Positions 22,399-32,776 of a DNA stretch of 64,000 nucleotides are shown here, piece after piece (the first letter of the stretch is position 1; each line of letters opens with the position of its first letter). The stretch comes from Viola odorata. Lineage: Eukaryota; Streptophyta; Magnoliopsida; Malpighiales; Violaceae. Under the pieces are notes generated by a model that worked only from the letters and a program-made list of their open reading frames with translations, did no database searches and was not told where the DNA came from. The stretch spans positions 39,007,656 to 39,071,655 of the forward strand of contig OY829539.1 in assembly GCA_963691705.1 (NCBI GenBank). The letters are read 5' to 3'. The position numbers and the translations under genes are program-made.

Positions 22399-23428
22399 TG
22401 ATATGATCCGGCCTAGTGTAAGTAAGCCGAATGATATATGGAGCTTAAGGAGGATCTAGCCGATGGGGTTAACAACAAGGTTCGAATAAAAGAGCGGAAG
22501 ATGAACACACAAGACACGGATTTGCAGCGGAAATAGATTAAAAAAAAGGAAGAAATGATGCTACCCGGAATGATGATTATTGCTAGATGGTCTGGATGGT
22601 AGCAATGAACAAATGCATAACTTGTAGAGCTCAAACCAAGATCAGCAAACAACACAAACATATATTCGAGTCACCAAACTATTGTCAATTCGATTACAAA
22701 TGATTTCCCGGAGGAAGATCGGGAGGAGTGTTCTCTACTCAAGCGATCTTTCTCCAAGATGGATTGAAGAGTTTAGGGACCTAGGTGATAAGTTAAGGAG
22801 TGTTCTCAACTTACAAATATCACTCAAAGTCTAAAACTGCTAATGAACATGAAACAAGAGCTATTTATACAAGTAAGCAAAAGACAGCAAATCCGAGGCT
22901 AACGTGATTCACGGTTAGTCCTAACCGTGATCACGTTAGTCAAAAACTAACGACCGTGATTCACGGTAGTAATAACCGTGATCACGGTTAGGCAACCAAC
23001 TATCAGCTCACACTCCCGACGGTAACGTGATTCACGGTAAGGGGAAAAACGTGAATCACGGTAGTCAAAAGGTTCCGACCGTGATCACGGTTGGGATGAA
23101 CCGTGATCACGGTTAGGCAACCAACGATCAGCTCACACTCCCGAAGGTAACGTGATTCACGATAAGGGGAAAAACGTGAATCACGGTAGTCAAAAGGTTC
23201 CGACCGTGATCACGGTGGGGATGAACCGTGATCACGGTAAGGACTCTTCTTTGGTTCGATGGAAGATCATATAGGCCGGCCTTTCCTTGACTTGGGTGGA
23301 TCCTTTCTCTCTCATTTTGCCTTCCAACCATAAGGACAAACCTCTTGCTTTGCTTCGTGTGATCGGACTATCGAGGGTATGCATCTTGAGTGTCGATAAT
23401 GGTGTTGGAAGGGTCCGGGATCATATCA
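22399..23428 (-). repeat. CRM-1 3' LTR
   Basis: TGATATGATCC...GGATCATATCA, giving 11-bp inverted termini. Matches 29500-30528 almost base for base. Contains an array of gtgatcacg palindromes (about 22900-23245). On the minus strand its first 60 bases are the end of the pol frame. It has one extra T near 23371 relative to the other LTR, which closes that frame early. Confidence 0.95.
22900..23245. repeat. Array of accgtgatcacggt palindromes, with a 125-bp tandem unit
   Basis: The perfect palindrome aaccgtgatcacggtt and close variants (cgtgattcacg, cgtgaatcacg) occur more than a dozen times. A 125-bp unit beginning accgtgatcacggttaggcaa starts at 22975, repeats at 23100, and begins a third time at 23225. 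The other CRM-1 LTR carries the same array at about 30000-30345. Confidence 0.9.
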
Positions 23429-26400
23429 ACTCCTTCCCCTTCGAAAGGATTCGTCCTCGAATCCATTTCTTGAGGGTCTTCTCTTTCATCGGGGTAGACA
23501 GACAGGTCATTGACGTTGAAGGTACGGCTGATTCCTCCGTATTCACGGTTAGGCAACCAACTATCTCCTCTTGGACTTAGCTTGCTTTGGCGTTCACGTG
23601 GAAATCGATCCTTGCTCCAGTGAAGCCACACCCATTGTCCCTGCTCAAAGGAAGTAGGAACCTTGCCCTTATTGCGCTTGGCCACCGCTTTTTCGTTCAT
23701 GCTTTCAATATTTTTGCGGACTTGCTCATGTAGTTTCTTAACAGCTGTAGCCTTAGAACTACCATCTACACACTTAAGAGAACTCAAAGGCAAAGGTGAG
23801 AGATCAAGAGGGGTCAGGGGTTTGAACCCGTAAACCACCTCAAAAGGAGAAAACCCGATGGATGTATGATAAGCATTATTGTAGGCAAATTCAGCAAATG
23901 CAATGCAATCCTCCCATTTCACTCCATGTTTAGCAATCATTATACGAAGTAATGAGCCTAAAGTTCTATTCACCACCTCCGTTTGGCCATCCGTTTGAGG
24001 GTGACACGTGGTGGAGAAGAGAAGTTTAGTCCCCAACTTCGCCCAAAGAGTCCGCCAAAAATGACTCAAAAACTTGGTGTCCCTATCACTCACAATACTC
24101 TTAGGCATTCCATGTATTCTTACCACATGTTGGAAAAATAAAGAGGCAATATGTGTAGCATCATGAGTTTTCGAACATGGTATAAAATGTGCCATTTTGG
24201 AAAATCGATCCACCACAACAAAGATAGAATCATGGCCATTCCTAGACTTAGGCAAACCCAAAACAAAATCCATAGATAAATCTACCCATGGGTGTTGTGC
24301 AACAGGTAGAGGCATATAGATAGCATGATGTTTAGATTTGGACTTGGCAAGTTTACAAGCGATGCACCGATTCACAATGTTAGCCACATCTACTTTCATT
24401 CGTGGCCAATAGAAATGAGACTTTAAAGCATGCAACATTTTGGTGATGCCAAAGTGACCACTTAAAGCTCCTCCATGAGCTTCCAACACAAGTAGTTCTC
24501 GAACATTAGAGCGGGGCACACACAATTTATCATACTTGAACAAATAATTATCATGCCTAAAGAAATGCGTATGTGATCCATGTGCACATGCGGCATATAT
24601 GTCACAAAAATCCTCATCACTCTCATACAATTCAATTAAATGTGAAAACCCAAATAGTTGTGCATCAAGAGAGTTCAAGAGAGCGTACCTTCGCGAGAGG
24701 GCGTCGGCTACCACGTTCTCCTTGCCTTGCTTGTACTTGATGGTGTAGGGAAATGCCTCAATGAATTCCATCCACTTGGCGTGGCGTTTGTTCAACTTGG
24801 CTTGGCCTTGAAGGAACTTCAAACTTAAGTGGTCGGTGTGGATGACAAACTGATTTGGCAGCAAGTAATGTTCCCACACCATGAGTGTTCTTACTAAGGC
24901 ATATAACTCTCTATCATACGTGGAGTAGTTGAGCTGGGCACCGCTGAGTTTCTCACTAAAGTATGCAATGGGTCGTCCCTCTTGAGTTAGGACAGCTCCT
25001 ATGCCTATGCCACTTGCATCACACTCTAACTCGAAAGCCTTGTTAAAGTTGGGTCAGGCTAACACCGGAGATTGCATAAGTCTCTCCTTGAGTTCCTTGA
25101 AAGCTGCCTCTTGTCGACTTCCCCACTCAAAAGTTACATGTTTCTTGGTGAGCTCATTGAGGGGAGCAGCTATGGTTGAGAAGTTTGGTACAAATCGACG
25201 ATAAAAACTCGCGAGACCATGGAAGGATCTCACTTCGCTAGCACTCTTAGGATTAGGCCACTCTCTAATGCCCTTCACCTTTTCCTCATCAACCTGTACG
25301 CCATCTATACTCACAACAAAGCCAAGAAAATGTACTCTATCCAAGCACAATTCACACTTAGAAAGTTTAGCATATAATTGATGTGCACGCAAAGTGTCAA
25401 GTATGGTGCGCAAGTGATTCACATGTTGTTCAAGAGAAGGACTATACACAAGAATATCATCAAAATACACAACAACATATTTTCCTATGAATTCTCGCAG
25501 CACATAATTCATCAATCTCATAAAAGTGCTAGGGGCATTGGATAAACCAAAAGGCATTACCATCCATTCATATAAACCATGTTTGTTTTTGAAGGCTGTT
25601 TTCCACTCGTCGCCCTCGTGCATTCGGATTTGGTGGTAACCACTCATGAGGTCAATCTTGGAATAGACCGTACTCCCACTTAGCTCATCAAGCATGTCAT
25701 CAAGGCGGGGTATGGGGTGTCGATATCTCACTGTGATCTTATTGACGGCGCGACAATCCACACACATCCTCCATGTCCCATCTTTCTTTGGTACAAGTAG
25801 TACGGGTACAGCGCAAGGGGACATACTCTCCCTAATGAAACCTTTACCCAACAACTCCTTGACTTGCTTTTGGAGTTCTTTTGTCTCCTCGGGGTTGCAT
25901 CGATAGGCTGGTCTATTCGGTATAGCAGCACCGGGTACAAGATCTATCTTGTGTTCTATACCGCGGATGGGAGGAAGACCACTAGGCATCTCGGATGGAA
26001 ACACATCATCAAATTCCTGCAAAAGGGAAACAATTGGACTTGGTGGAGAAGAAATGGGGTTAGTGGCAGCATTCAAACAATATGGCTTGTACTGAAGCAC
26101 AAGGCACACTTTGTTAGTGATAAGGGCTTGCCTCACATCCTTACCCCTTGCTACCATACTCAACTGTTTTGGCTCACTCTCTCTACCATGCTTACTTTTG
26201 TCATGGCGTGTATTCAGCTCTCCTCTTACTTTCTTCTCTCCTCTCTTCTCTTGTGAGCTACACTCACTTTCCCTCAAGATACCATGCTTACTTTTTTCAT
26301 GGCTGGTTTTTTCCTCTTTCGCACAACTTACTTTCTTCTCTCCTCTCTTGTCTCTAATCTTCCTCATTAACTGAAATTCTGCACTTGCTTTTGCCATGTG

Positions 26401-28428
26401 CATTTGATCTTCCCGGACTTGTATAGGAGTGAGTGGAACAAAGCTGAACTTCTTCCCACGGTGGGTGAGATGAAGCTTGTTAGTCCGACCATCATGGACT
26501 ACCCACCTATCAAATTGCCATGGTCGACCAAGAATGAGGTGACTCGCGTCCATGGGAACCACATCACACAATCGTTCATCCTCATAACCACCCATCTTAA
26601 GAGCTACAAGAACTTGCTCCTTTACCTTCACTTCCCCATCATCATTAAACCAATGCAAAGAGTAAGGATTGGGATGTGGGGTTGTAGGCAAGCCAAGCTT
26701 CAAGACTAAGAGATGGCTTGCTACATCCACCACACTCCCATTATCAACAATAAGTGAAACAATTTTACCTTTGACTTCACACCGTGAATGAAAAAGGTTC
26801 TCCCGTTGCTCTTCATGGATATTCTCCTCCTTTGTTTGAGCACTCATGCTCCTCCTCACAACCAAGGTCATAGGGGTTGTCGGAACCACTTCTTCTTCAC
26901 TACTTCCAGTTTCTTCTTCTTTCATTCCATCCTCTTCTTCCATCTCATCATCACTTTCAGTTTCATAGTTGCCCTCACGGATGATCACTATTCGTCGGTT
27001 GGGACACTCGGATGCAATGTGACCTCTTCCTTGGCATCGATAACATTGGATGTTCGATGAGAATCTCTTGGGCTGATTTGGATTGGTAGTGAGTGAGTTA
27101 GGGGTCTGTTTTGGCGGAGGATTAGGGGTGTTACTCTTGGAGTAAGGTGTGTATGGTTTTGGGTTGGGGTTCACTGTTTTGGAATCTTTTTGGTTTGGTT
27201 GGTCTTTGGGGTAGGATTTCCATGGTGTTTTTGGGGTGGAAGAGTAGGTTTGGGCAGTGTTTCGGCTAGTGTAAGGCTTCTTCTTGGTGGACTCGTATGC
27301 TTCCACCTTTAAGGCATAATGGAGCATAGGTTCCAAGTGATCAAGCTCCTTCAATTCAAGCTTATACCGAATCCGTTCATTGAGGCCATTGAGGAATCGA
27401 GACATAGTGACTTCTTCACTTTCATCGGTTTCGGTTTTGATAAGAAGTTCCTCTAGCTCATTGAAATACTCACCCACGGACTTGGAACCTTGCTTGAGAC
27501 CTTGTAACTTGTTTTGTAAGTCACGTTTGTGGTTGGCGGGCACAAACCTTGCCCTCATTACCCTCTTCATTTCTTCCCAATCCCGAATGGCATCCTCTTC
27601 CCCCCTGTTTTTGCAAACCTTATCCCACCAACTAACCGCATAATCATCAAACTCCATGGCAGCCAGCTTGACTCTCTTCTCATCCGAATACCGGTGACAA
27701 TTAAAAATACGCTGAATTTTTCCTTCCCATTTGAGGTACTCCGAAGGATCAGTAGTGCCTCTAAAGGTAGGAATTTGCACTTTAATACCACTCAACTTGT
27801 CATCAACCTTCTGTTCTTGTGTCGCCTCAAACTGCCTTCCAAACTGAAATGTGGGATTTCGTTGTCGCCTACCCCTATTGGACTGTGGAGGCTCTTCAAA
27901 CTCTTCACCATCACTCTCACAAGGTTCCTCATAATATCCAAGTGTGTTATGGGGTGTGGTTTTAGCATGATAATGAGGAATTAGGGGTCGACTAGTCGAT
28001 GTTTGGAGATCCCTTTGGTTAAGGTTGGCATTGTCATACTTCTTTCGGATGGACTTCATCTGCTCCTCAGTTATGGGTACCTTAAGAGGGGGTGGGACTG
28101 GTTTTCGGGTCTCCGTGGTGAGGCAACTAGGGAAGCCACGGCTGGCCACCCCTTTGAACTTGGCCTTTAAAGGATCATGCACCTCATCACTGTCAAGGTG
28201 ATCCTCCTCTTCGGTCTCACAAACAACATGCTCCTCTTGGGAACCTTTAGGGGGCTTAGGAGGAAGCTCTCTTGGGGTCACCGGGGACTTATTACTCCCC
28301 TCTAACAAGGTGAGACGTGCCTCGGTTCGGTCAGCAGTAGCCTTCAAAGAGGCCAAGGCAGCAAGGACTTGCTCTAGTGCCTCGGCACTTCTACTACTAC
28401 TAGAATGAGGTCTACTTCGGTTAGACAT
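23368..28428 (-). CDS. gag-pol: CRM-1 gag-pol polyprotein (one in-frame stop)
   Basis: A single frame of about 1,690 codons, closed once by TGA at 25054-25056. In order: short coiled N-terminus, gag domain (IPTFRGTTDPSEYLKWE, WWDKVCKNRGE, VGEYFNELEELL), zinc knuckle CYRCQGRGHIASEC near residue 460, protease (IVDNGSVVDVASH), RT (WRMCVDCRAVNKITVRYRHP, catalytic YFDD near residue 985). After the stop come RNase H, the HHCC finger and the integrase core (DRFSKMAHFIPC, SDRDTKFLSHFW, GQTEVVNR). The integrase tail lacks its GPF/Y-type core because of an LTR-like patch at 23543-23565. The frame extends 60 bases into the LTR. Gag and pol are fused in frame. Confidence 0.93.
23429..23446 (-). other. 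CRM-1 polypurine tract
   Basis: On the minus strand cgaaggggaaggagt directly precedes the 3' LTR start TGATATG. It is the expected plus-strand primer and is also translated as part of the pol tail (EGEGV). Confidence 0.85.
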
Positions 28429-29276
28429 TATGCCAAGAACAGTACCTGCACACTCAACAAACGTTAGTAGAAAAAAAAGCTCTCCCTCACGTGTTTGAAC
28501 ACTCGTGTTTGATCACTCGAAAAAATACGTGCTCACAAACACTCAACTTCGCGTTCTCCGTGTACCTACACACTTAAACAAAGGTTAGAAAAATAATTCT
28601 CTCCCTCACGTGTTTAATACTCGTGTTTATCACTCGCAAAAGATAGCCTCACAAATCGCTCAAGAAAATTCCACAAAGCTTGCTCACCACACAACTCTTG
28701 CCTCAAACAAACTTGTGACTCAAACTAAGCGTTTCGTAAACAACTACCTTCGCAAGTGCTCAAGAGATTAGACAAGAAAAGGAAGGACTCAACAAAGACT
28801 CAAGAAGGACTGCAAAGATTTGTTGAAAAAGACTTGGAAGTTTAGGACTTAAGAAAACTTAAGTTTAGGAATTCATAGGTTTAGGACTTGAGTTTAGGAC
28901 TTGTTTAAGACTCAAATAAAAGAGAAGGACTGCTGGACAGAAGAAGAAAAGGAAGAGGACGTGCTAGACCTTGGAAGAAAAAGGGTCAACTTGGGTAGGG
29001 ATTTTATTTTTAAAAGAAATGATGTTTTGCCACTTTTTCCCTAAGTCTTGGTGTTAGGTGATTTTTTTCTCCTTTGCATTTAATGCAAAAGAAAAGCCAA
29101 AGACTTGGAGTCCGGCTAGAGTGAGGGCTAGAGGCCTCTTTGTTGGCTATTTTGGTGAGGGAAATTAATATTTTAGAGGGAAACACTAGGTTTTAGCCTT
29201 TTGAATAAAGCTTGGATCAAAAATCTCCCTTTTCACACAATTTGCAAGAATACCAAGAACACACTTTTCAGATTTT

Positions 29277-29315
<39 letters not shown>

Positions 29316-29499
29316 CTTTGAGCTAGCAAAAATCAGCACAAAGTCACTCACTTTACCACATGAACTAGGCAACAAAATCAAGCACTCTTGACGTGAGAAA
29401 CTAAGAAAAACAGCTGGAAAATATGATGATATACTGTTCACAAAGTCACAAACGAAGAACAACAAATAACTCCAAGGCGCCAAAAGCTCCGCTACCACT
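28429..29499 (-). other. CRM-1 leader: primer site, 35-base poly(A), duplicated segment
   Basis: Between the 5' LTR and gag. The primer site tggtagcggagc (29486-29497 reverse) resembles tggtatcagagc, complementary to initiator Met tRNA. A run of 35 T at about 29278-29312 is poly(A) in the element sense. Next to gag, a segment of about 118 bp is tandemly duplicated (28446-28563 and 28564-28680, each with ctccctcacgtgttt and cactcgtgttt). No gene seen. Confidence 0.8.
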
Positions 29500-30528
29500 T
29501 GATATGATCCGGCCTAGTGTAAGTAAGCCGAATGATATATGGAGCTTAAGGAGGATCTAGCCGATGGGGTTAACAACAAGGTTCGAATAAAAGAGCGGAA
29601 GATGAACACACAAGACACGGATTTGCAGCGGAAATAGATTAAAAAAAAGGAAGAAATGATGCTACCCGGAATGATGATTATTGCTAGATGGTCTGGATGG
29701 TAGCAATGAACAAATGCATAACTTGTAGAGCTCAAACCAAGATCAGCAAACAACACAAACATATATTCGAGTCACCAAACTATTGTCAATTCGATTACAA
29801 ATGATTTTCCGGAGGAAGATCGGGAGGAGTGTTCTCTACTCAAGCGATCTTTCTCCAAGATGGATTGAAGAGTTTAGGGACCTAGGTGATAAGTTAAGGT
29901 GTGTTCTCAACTTACAAATATCACTCAAAGTCTAAAACTGCTAATGAACATGAAACAAGAGCTATTTATACAAGTAAGCAAAAGACAGCAAATCCGAGGC
30001 TAACGTGATTCACGGTTAGGACTAACCGTGATCATGTTAGTCAAAAACTAACGACCGTGATTCACGGTAGTAATAACCGTGATCACGGTTAGGCAACCAA
30101 CTATCAGCTCACACTCCCGACGGTAACGTGATTCACGGTAAGGGCAAAAACGTGAATCACGGTAGTCAAAAGGTTCCGACCGTGATCACGGTTGGGATGA
30201 ACCGTGATCACGGTTAGGCAACCAACGATCAGCTCACACTCCCGAAGGTAACGTGATTCACGATAAGGGGGAAAACGTGAATCACGGTAGTCAAAAGGTT
30301 CCGACCGTGATCACGGTGGGGATGAACCGTGATCACGGTAAGGACTCTTCTTTGGTTCGATGGAAGATCATATAGGCCGGCCTTTCCTTGACTTGGGTGG
30401 ATCCTTTCTCTCTCATTTTGCCTTCCAACCATAAGGACAAACCTCTTGCTTTGCTTCGTGTGATCGGACATCGAGGGTATGCATCTTGAGTGTCGATAAT
30501 GGTGTTGGAAGGGTCCGGGATCATATCA
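29500..30528 (-). repeat. CRM-1 5' LTR
   Basis: 1029 bp, partner of 22399-23428, with the same 11-bp inverted ends and the palindrome array. Its version of the pol-tail frame lacks the extra T and stays open for about 45 more codons, including the PITRSKA motif often found at the end of chromovirus polyproteins. Confidence 0.95.
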
Positions 30529-30977
30529 ACCGGACTCACTCACTGAACTTAGATTAGCAGCAAAGTTGAAGGTGGTGGCCTCTTCGCCGGAACGTTGCGA
30601 CAATGGAACGCTCGAAGGGACGAACACCAAGGGAACAGGAGGCTGAACCTGTGTAGAAGTACCCCCTTGGACGATGTAGGAACCATGGGAATGGTAGCCC
30701 GAAAAGTCCTGCAAACCCTCTTAGTAGTCCAGGTTAGGAGGATATGTGTGAACATGCCTGCCGAAAGAATTGGGCGAAGCCCCGAAAGACTCAGTTGTAC
30801 CCATGTTTACCAGAAACTCCGAGGGATGATTCTGGGGAACAGCCGTGGAAACGAAGGCGCTGGCAGGTCTGACTTCCGTCACAGTGACAGTAGAGGATAA
30901 ACTGCCGCCCTCACCCTCCGGCCGAGGTCTCTTCTTGGAACCACCCAACACATAACCCATCTCTATGAAATAGTATC
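30529..30977 (-). pseudogene. Tat-2 antisense gene D, exon 3, N-terminal part
   Basis: Reads from the acceptor at 30978 to the CRM-1 insertion. Encodes KKRPRPEGEGG, NSFGRHVHTYPPNLDY and VPLVFVPSSVPL in shifting frames, matching KKRQRLGEEG, NSFGGLVHAYSSNMGY and PLVFVPSSIPL in Tat-4. At least two frameshifts. Rejoins 22398 across CRM-1. Confidence 0.75.
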
Positions 30978-31073
30978 CTACAAAGAGCACAGTATAAAAC
31001 GCAGATAAGAGAAACAGATGAAATAATGACAGACATCAATTTACAACATATCGCGGCCAAAAAGCACACTCAC
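30978..31073 (-). other. Intron 2 of Tat-2 gene D (96 bp, phase 0)
   Basis: Donor gtgagtg at 31073 and acceptor ctttgtag at 30978 on the minus strand. The position equals intron 2 in Tat-4 (59457-59550): exon 2 ends after a complete codon and exon 3 opens with GATACTAT, matching GACACTAT. Confidence 0.8.
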
Positions 31074-31432
31074 AACAGCAGTGTCAAGAGTAGGCGCTTC
31101 TGAAGAAGCTGCCGCGTCTGGAGAAGGAGTGAGAGCAGCAACGCTTCTCGTTCTTTTCTTCTTTTTTCCTTTGGCAAGGGCCTTAGGGACTTTAGAAGAA
31201 GATGGCTGAGTAGGATGAGCAGCGAGGGTCATGATTGGGATACCCGAAGGAATGTCGATATTTCCCTCACCAGCAGAGGAAGAGGATACTTGAGCGAGGC
31301 TCGCGGAAGCAGCGGTTGGTACAGTTGGGTTATCAGTAGCTTCCGTGGAGACAACCCTCTCCTTTTCTTCTCTTTCCCGAGCCCTTTTTAGTCGTCTCCT
31401 AACGCTCTCAGGCGTGTAATTGGGATCCGTCG
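31074..31432 (-). pseudogene. Tat-2 antisense gene D, exon 2
   Basis: Open throughout, in the frame set by phase-1 splicing. Encodes DPNYTPESVRRRLKRAREREEKERV, a Ser/Thr/Pro/Ala linker, and a basic KGKKKKRTRS cluster that may be a nuclear localisation signal. Closely similar to Tat-4 exon 2. Confidence 0.8.
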
Positions 31433-31502
31433 CTGCATGATCGCAAAATAACGTTAGCGTTAGTATCAGCAGTAATAAGGAAGGAAGCAACACGACACTC
31501 AC
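31433..31502 (-). other. Intron 1 of Tat-2 gene D (70 bp, phase 1)
   Basis: Donor gtgagtg at 31502, branch-point-like gatactaacgctaac, acceptor atcatgcag at 31433. Same position, phase and nearly the same length as in Tat-1, Tat-3 and Tat-4. Confidence 0.85.
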
Positions 31503-32214
31503 GTCTAACAGAGGATTGAATGTCCGCCCCGCATGCCAAATAACGGGTGTGAACGCTGATTTCTAGTTGAAGTAATTTATCTAACCAGCCTTGTTCAAGC
31601 TGAGGAAGGCTCTCCGCCCAGCCCCAGGCGATATCCTTAACGTCTTGGTTAAACCCAGATCACCACCAGGAATCAGGAACTTCAGGAAGATCTACCACAA
31701 AGAACTCCTTTTTCCAAGCCTCGACGGAAGACTCAATGTGGAGGAGTTTCCAAGTAAAGGACTTGAGTGAGTCATCGTCATAACGAGGCGATATCGTTAT
31801 CACACCTTGACAATTCATCAACTTAAAAACTGACTTAAGTAACAAAAGGGTAGGGGAAGTGATCCCCTTATATTTACAAAGTTCCAGAAAGGCATAAACA
31901 CAACAATATGCATTTGGGGCTAATTGGACGGGATTCAAATCGCAAGCAATAAGCAATTGTTTTATGAAAGGGTCGACGGGAAGCTGGAAACCATAATGGA
32001 ACATTTGTGCGTATAGAACCCTATTTTTGCCCATCAAAATGCTGTTCTAGCGTATCGACTCAGGGGCAACGGTGGCCTTATAACCGGCAGGGATAACAAT
32101 ATTATGTGCGGCTAAATGCTCGTCAAGAGCGACTTCAAAAGTGATACTGCTAACTGTAATATCCATCTTTTTCTCATCGGCAGACTTCGACTCAGGGCAG
32201 CGAGTCTTAGCCAT
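31503..32214 (-). pseudogene. Tat-2 antisense gene D, exon 1 (PF04195-like domain)
   Basis: Starts ATG at 32214 (MAKTR, shared with Tat-4). Holds the domain ALDEHLAAHN-like, LYAQMFHYGFQLPVDPFIKQLL, LNPVQLAPNAYCCVYAFLELC, TISPRYDDDSLKSFTWKLL and WKKEFFVVDLP. This pattern (a/fGf-LP-P-F--LL, QLxPNA, fl-LC) is that of the plant 'putative gypsy type transposon' family (PF04195), from memory. Two stops (about 32048 and 31660) and no frameshift. Biochemical function unknown. Confidence 0.85.
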
Positions 32215-32522
32215 GACAGAAATAAGAAATTAAAGGCGAAGAAGACGATGGAAGAAAATAGAAAATACCTTTAGAGAAAAAGCACTTCGAGAATCCTAAA
32301 TGGTGGAAAGAAAACAAGACGGCTAGAGAGAATATGAAGAAAGCATAATGACAAAAGTAAGAAAAAGAAATAAGTGTTGGGTTTTATAACCCTAGTGGCC
32401 AAAAGAAACGACAGACGCTGCAGTCGTTGCATGAGGAGCGTCACAAGGAACAGACTCAAGCAATGAGTACAATTCTAGAGAAGCTCGACAACGCTTCAAT
32501 TTTGCTAAAATTCTACACCAGC
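32215..32522 (-). promoter_or_regulatory. Upstream region of Tat-2 gene D with TATA box
   Basis: On the minus strand gggttataaaaccc (32379-32392) contains TATAAAA, 165-175 bp upstream of the ATG. The same palindromic TATA block precedes D in Tat-4 (58144-58157), and a variant precedes D in Tat-3 (49048-49058). The rest aligns with Tat-4 58010-58311 and shows no other gene. Confidence 0.65.
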
Positions 32523-32640
32523 GTTGAAGACGCTGGTGCAAGTCACGGATGTAGTGTGGAGGTACAAACCGATGCCTCATTTCAGTCCTCAACTCATCCC
32601 AAGTCTCAATAGGCTGGCTGCCCTCATTTCTCTTTATTAT
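32523..32640 (-). pseudogene. Captured chromovirus gag fragment
   Basis: The minus strand encodes QPIETWDELRTEMRHRF then VPPHYIRDLHQRLQR, the signature of a chromovirus capsid (compare IRDWEEMKRVMRARFVPANHKRDLQNKLQ in CRM-1). Both flanks align with the region upstream of Tat-4 gene D, where this block is absent and a CACGTG-containing stretch (about 57800-58000) sits instead. It is therefore a foreign gag piece of about 115 bp pasted into the Tat-2 D promoter region. It is not from CRM-1 itself, since the sequences differ. Confidence 0.75.
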
Positions 32641-32776
32641 CTAAGAATGAAGTACAGATATCGTTGCGCGATAAGGCGTTATTACAAGACAAAGGAAGCA
32701 AATAAAGAGGAAAATCCTCCAAAGGGTTAGCCTTGACTAATCATGGTCCAGCACGGATATCGCAGCTGCCATTCCC

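Larger units (their letters stand above)
22399..30528 (-). mobile_element. CRM-1: near-intact chromovirus-type Ty3/gypsy element
   Basis: 8130 bp on the minus strand, with LTRs of 1030 and 1029 bp, initiator-Met-type primer site, one gag-pol frame with a single internal stop, polypurine tract, and perfect accgg TSDs. By eye the two LTRs differ at about eight places. It is the innermost and youngest insertion here, sitting in exon 3 of antisense gene D of Tat-2. Gag, RT and integrase motifs and a frame that runs into the LTR fit a CRM/Reina-like chromovirus. I could not see a complete chromodomain. Confidence 0.95.

Noticed and set aside
22900..23245. CRISPR-like array
   Set aside because: The repeats are palindromes with no uniform unique spacers, lie in an LTR and occur in a plant genome.
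23368..23700. Chromodomain at the end of CRM-1 pol
   Set aside because: The region is damaged by the LTR patch and I cannot see the aromatic cage residues, so I did not annotate one.
26788..27984. Plus-strand ORFs opposite CRM-1 gag
   Set aside because: Shadows of the minus-strand polyprotein; composition follows reversed codons.
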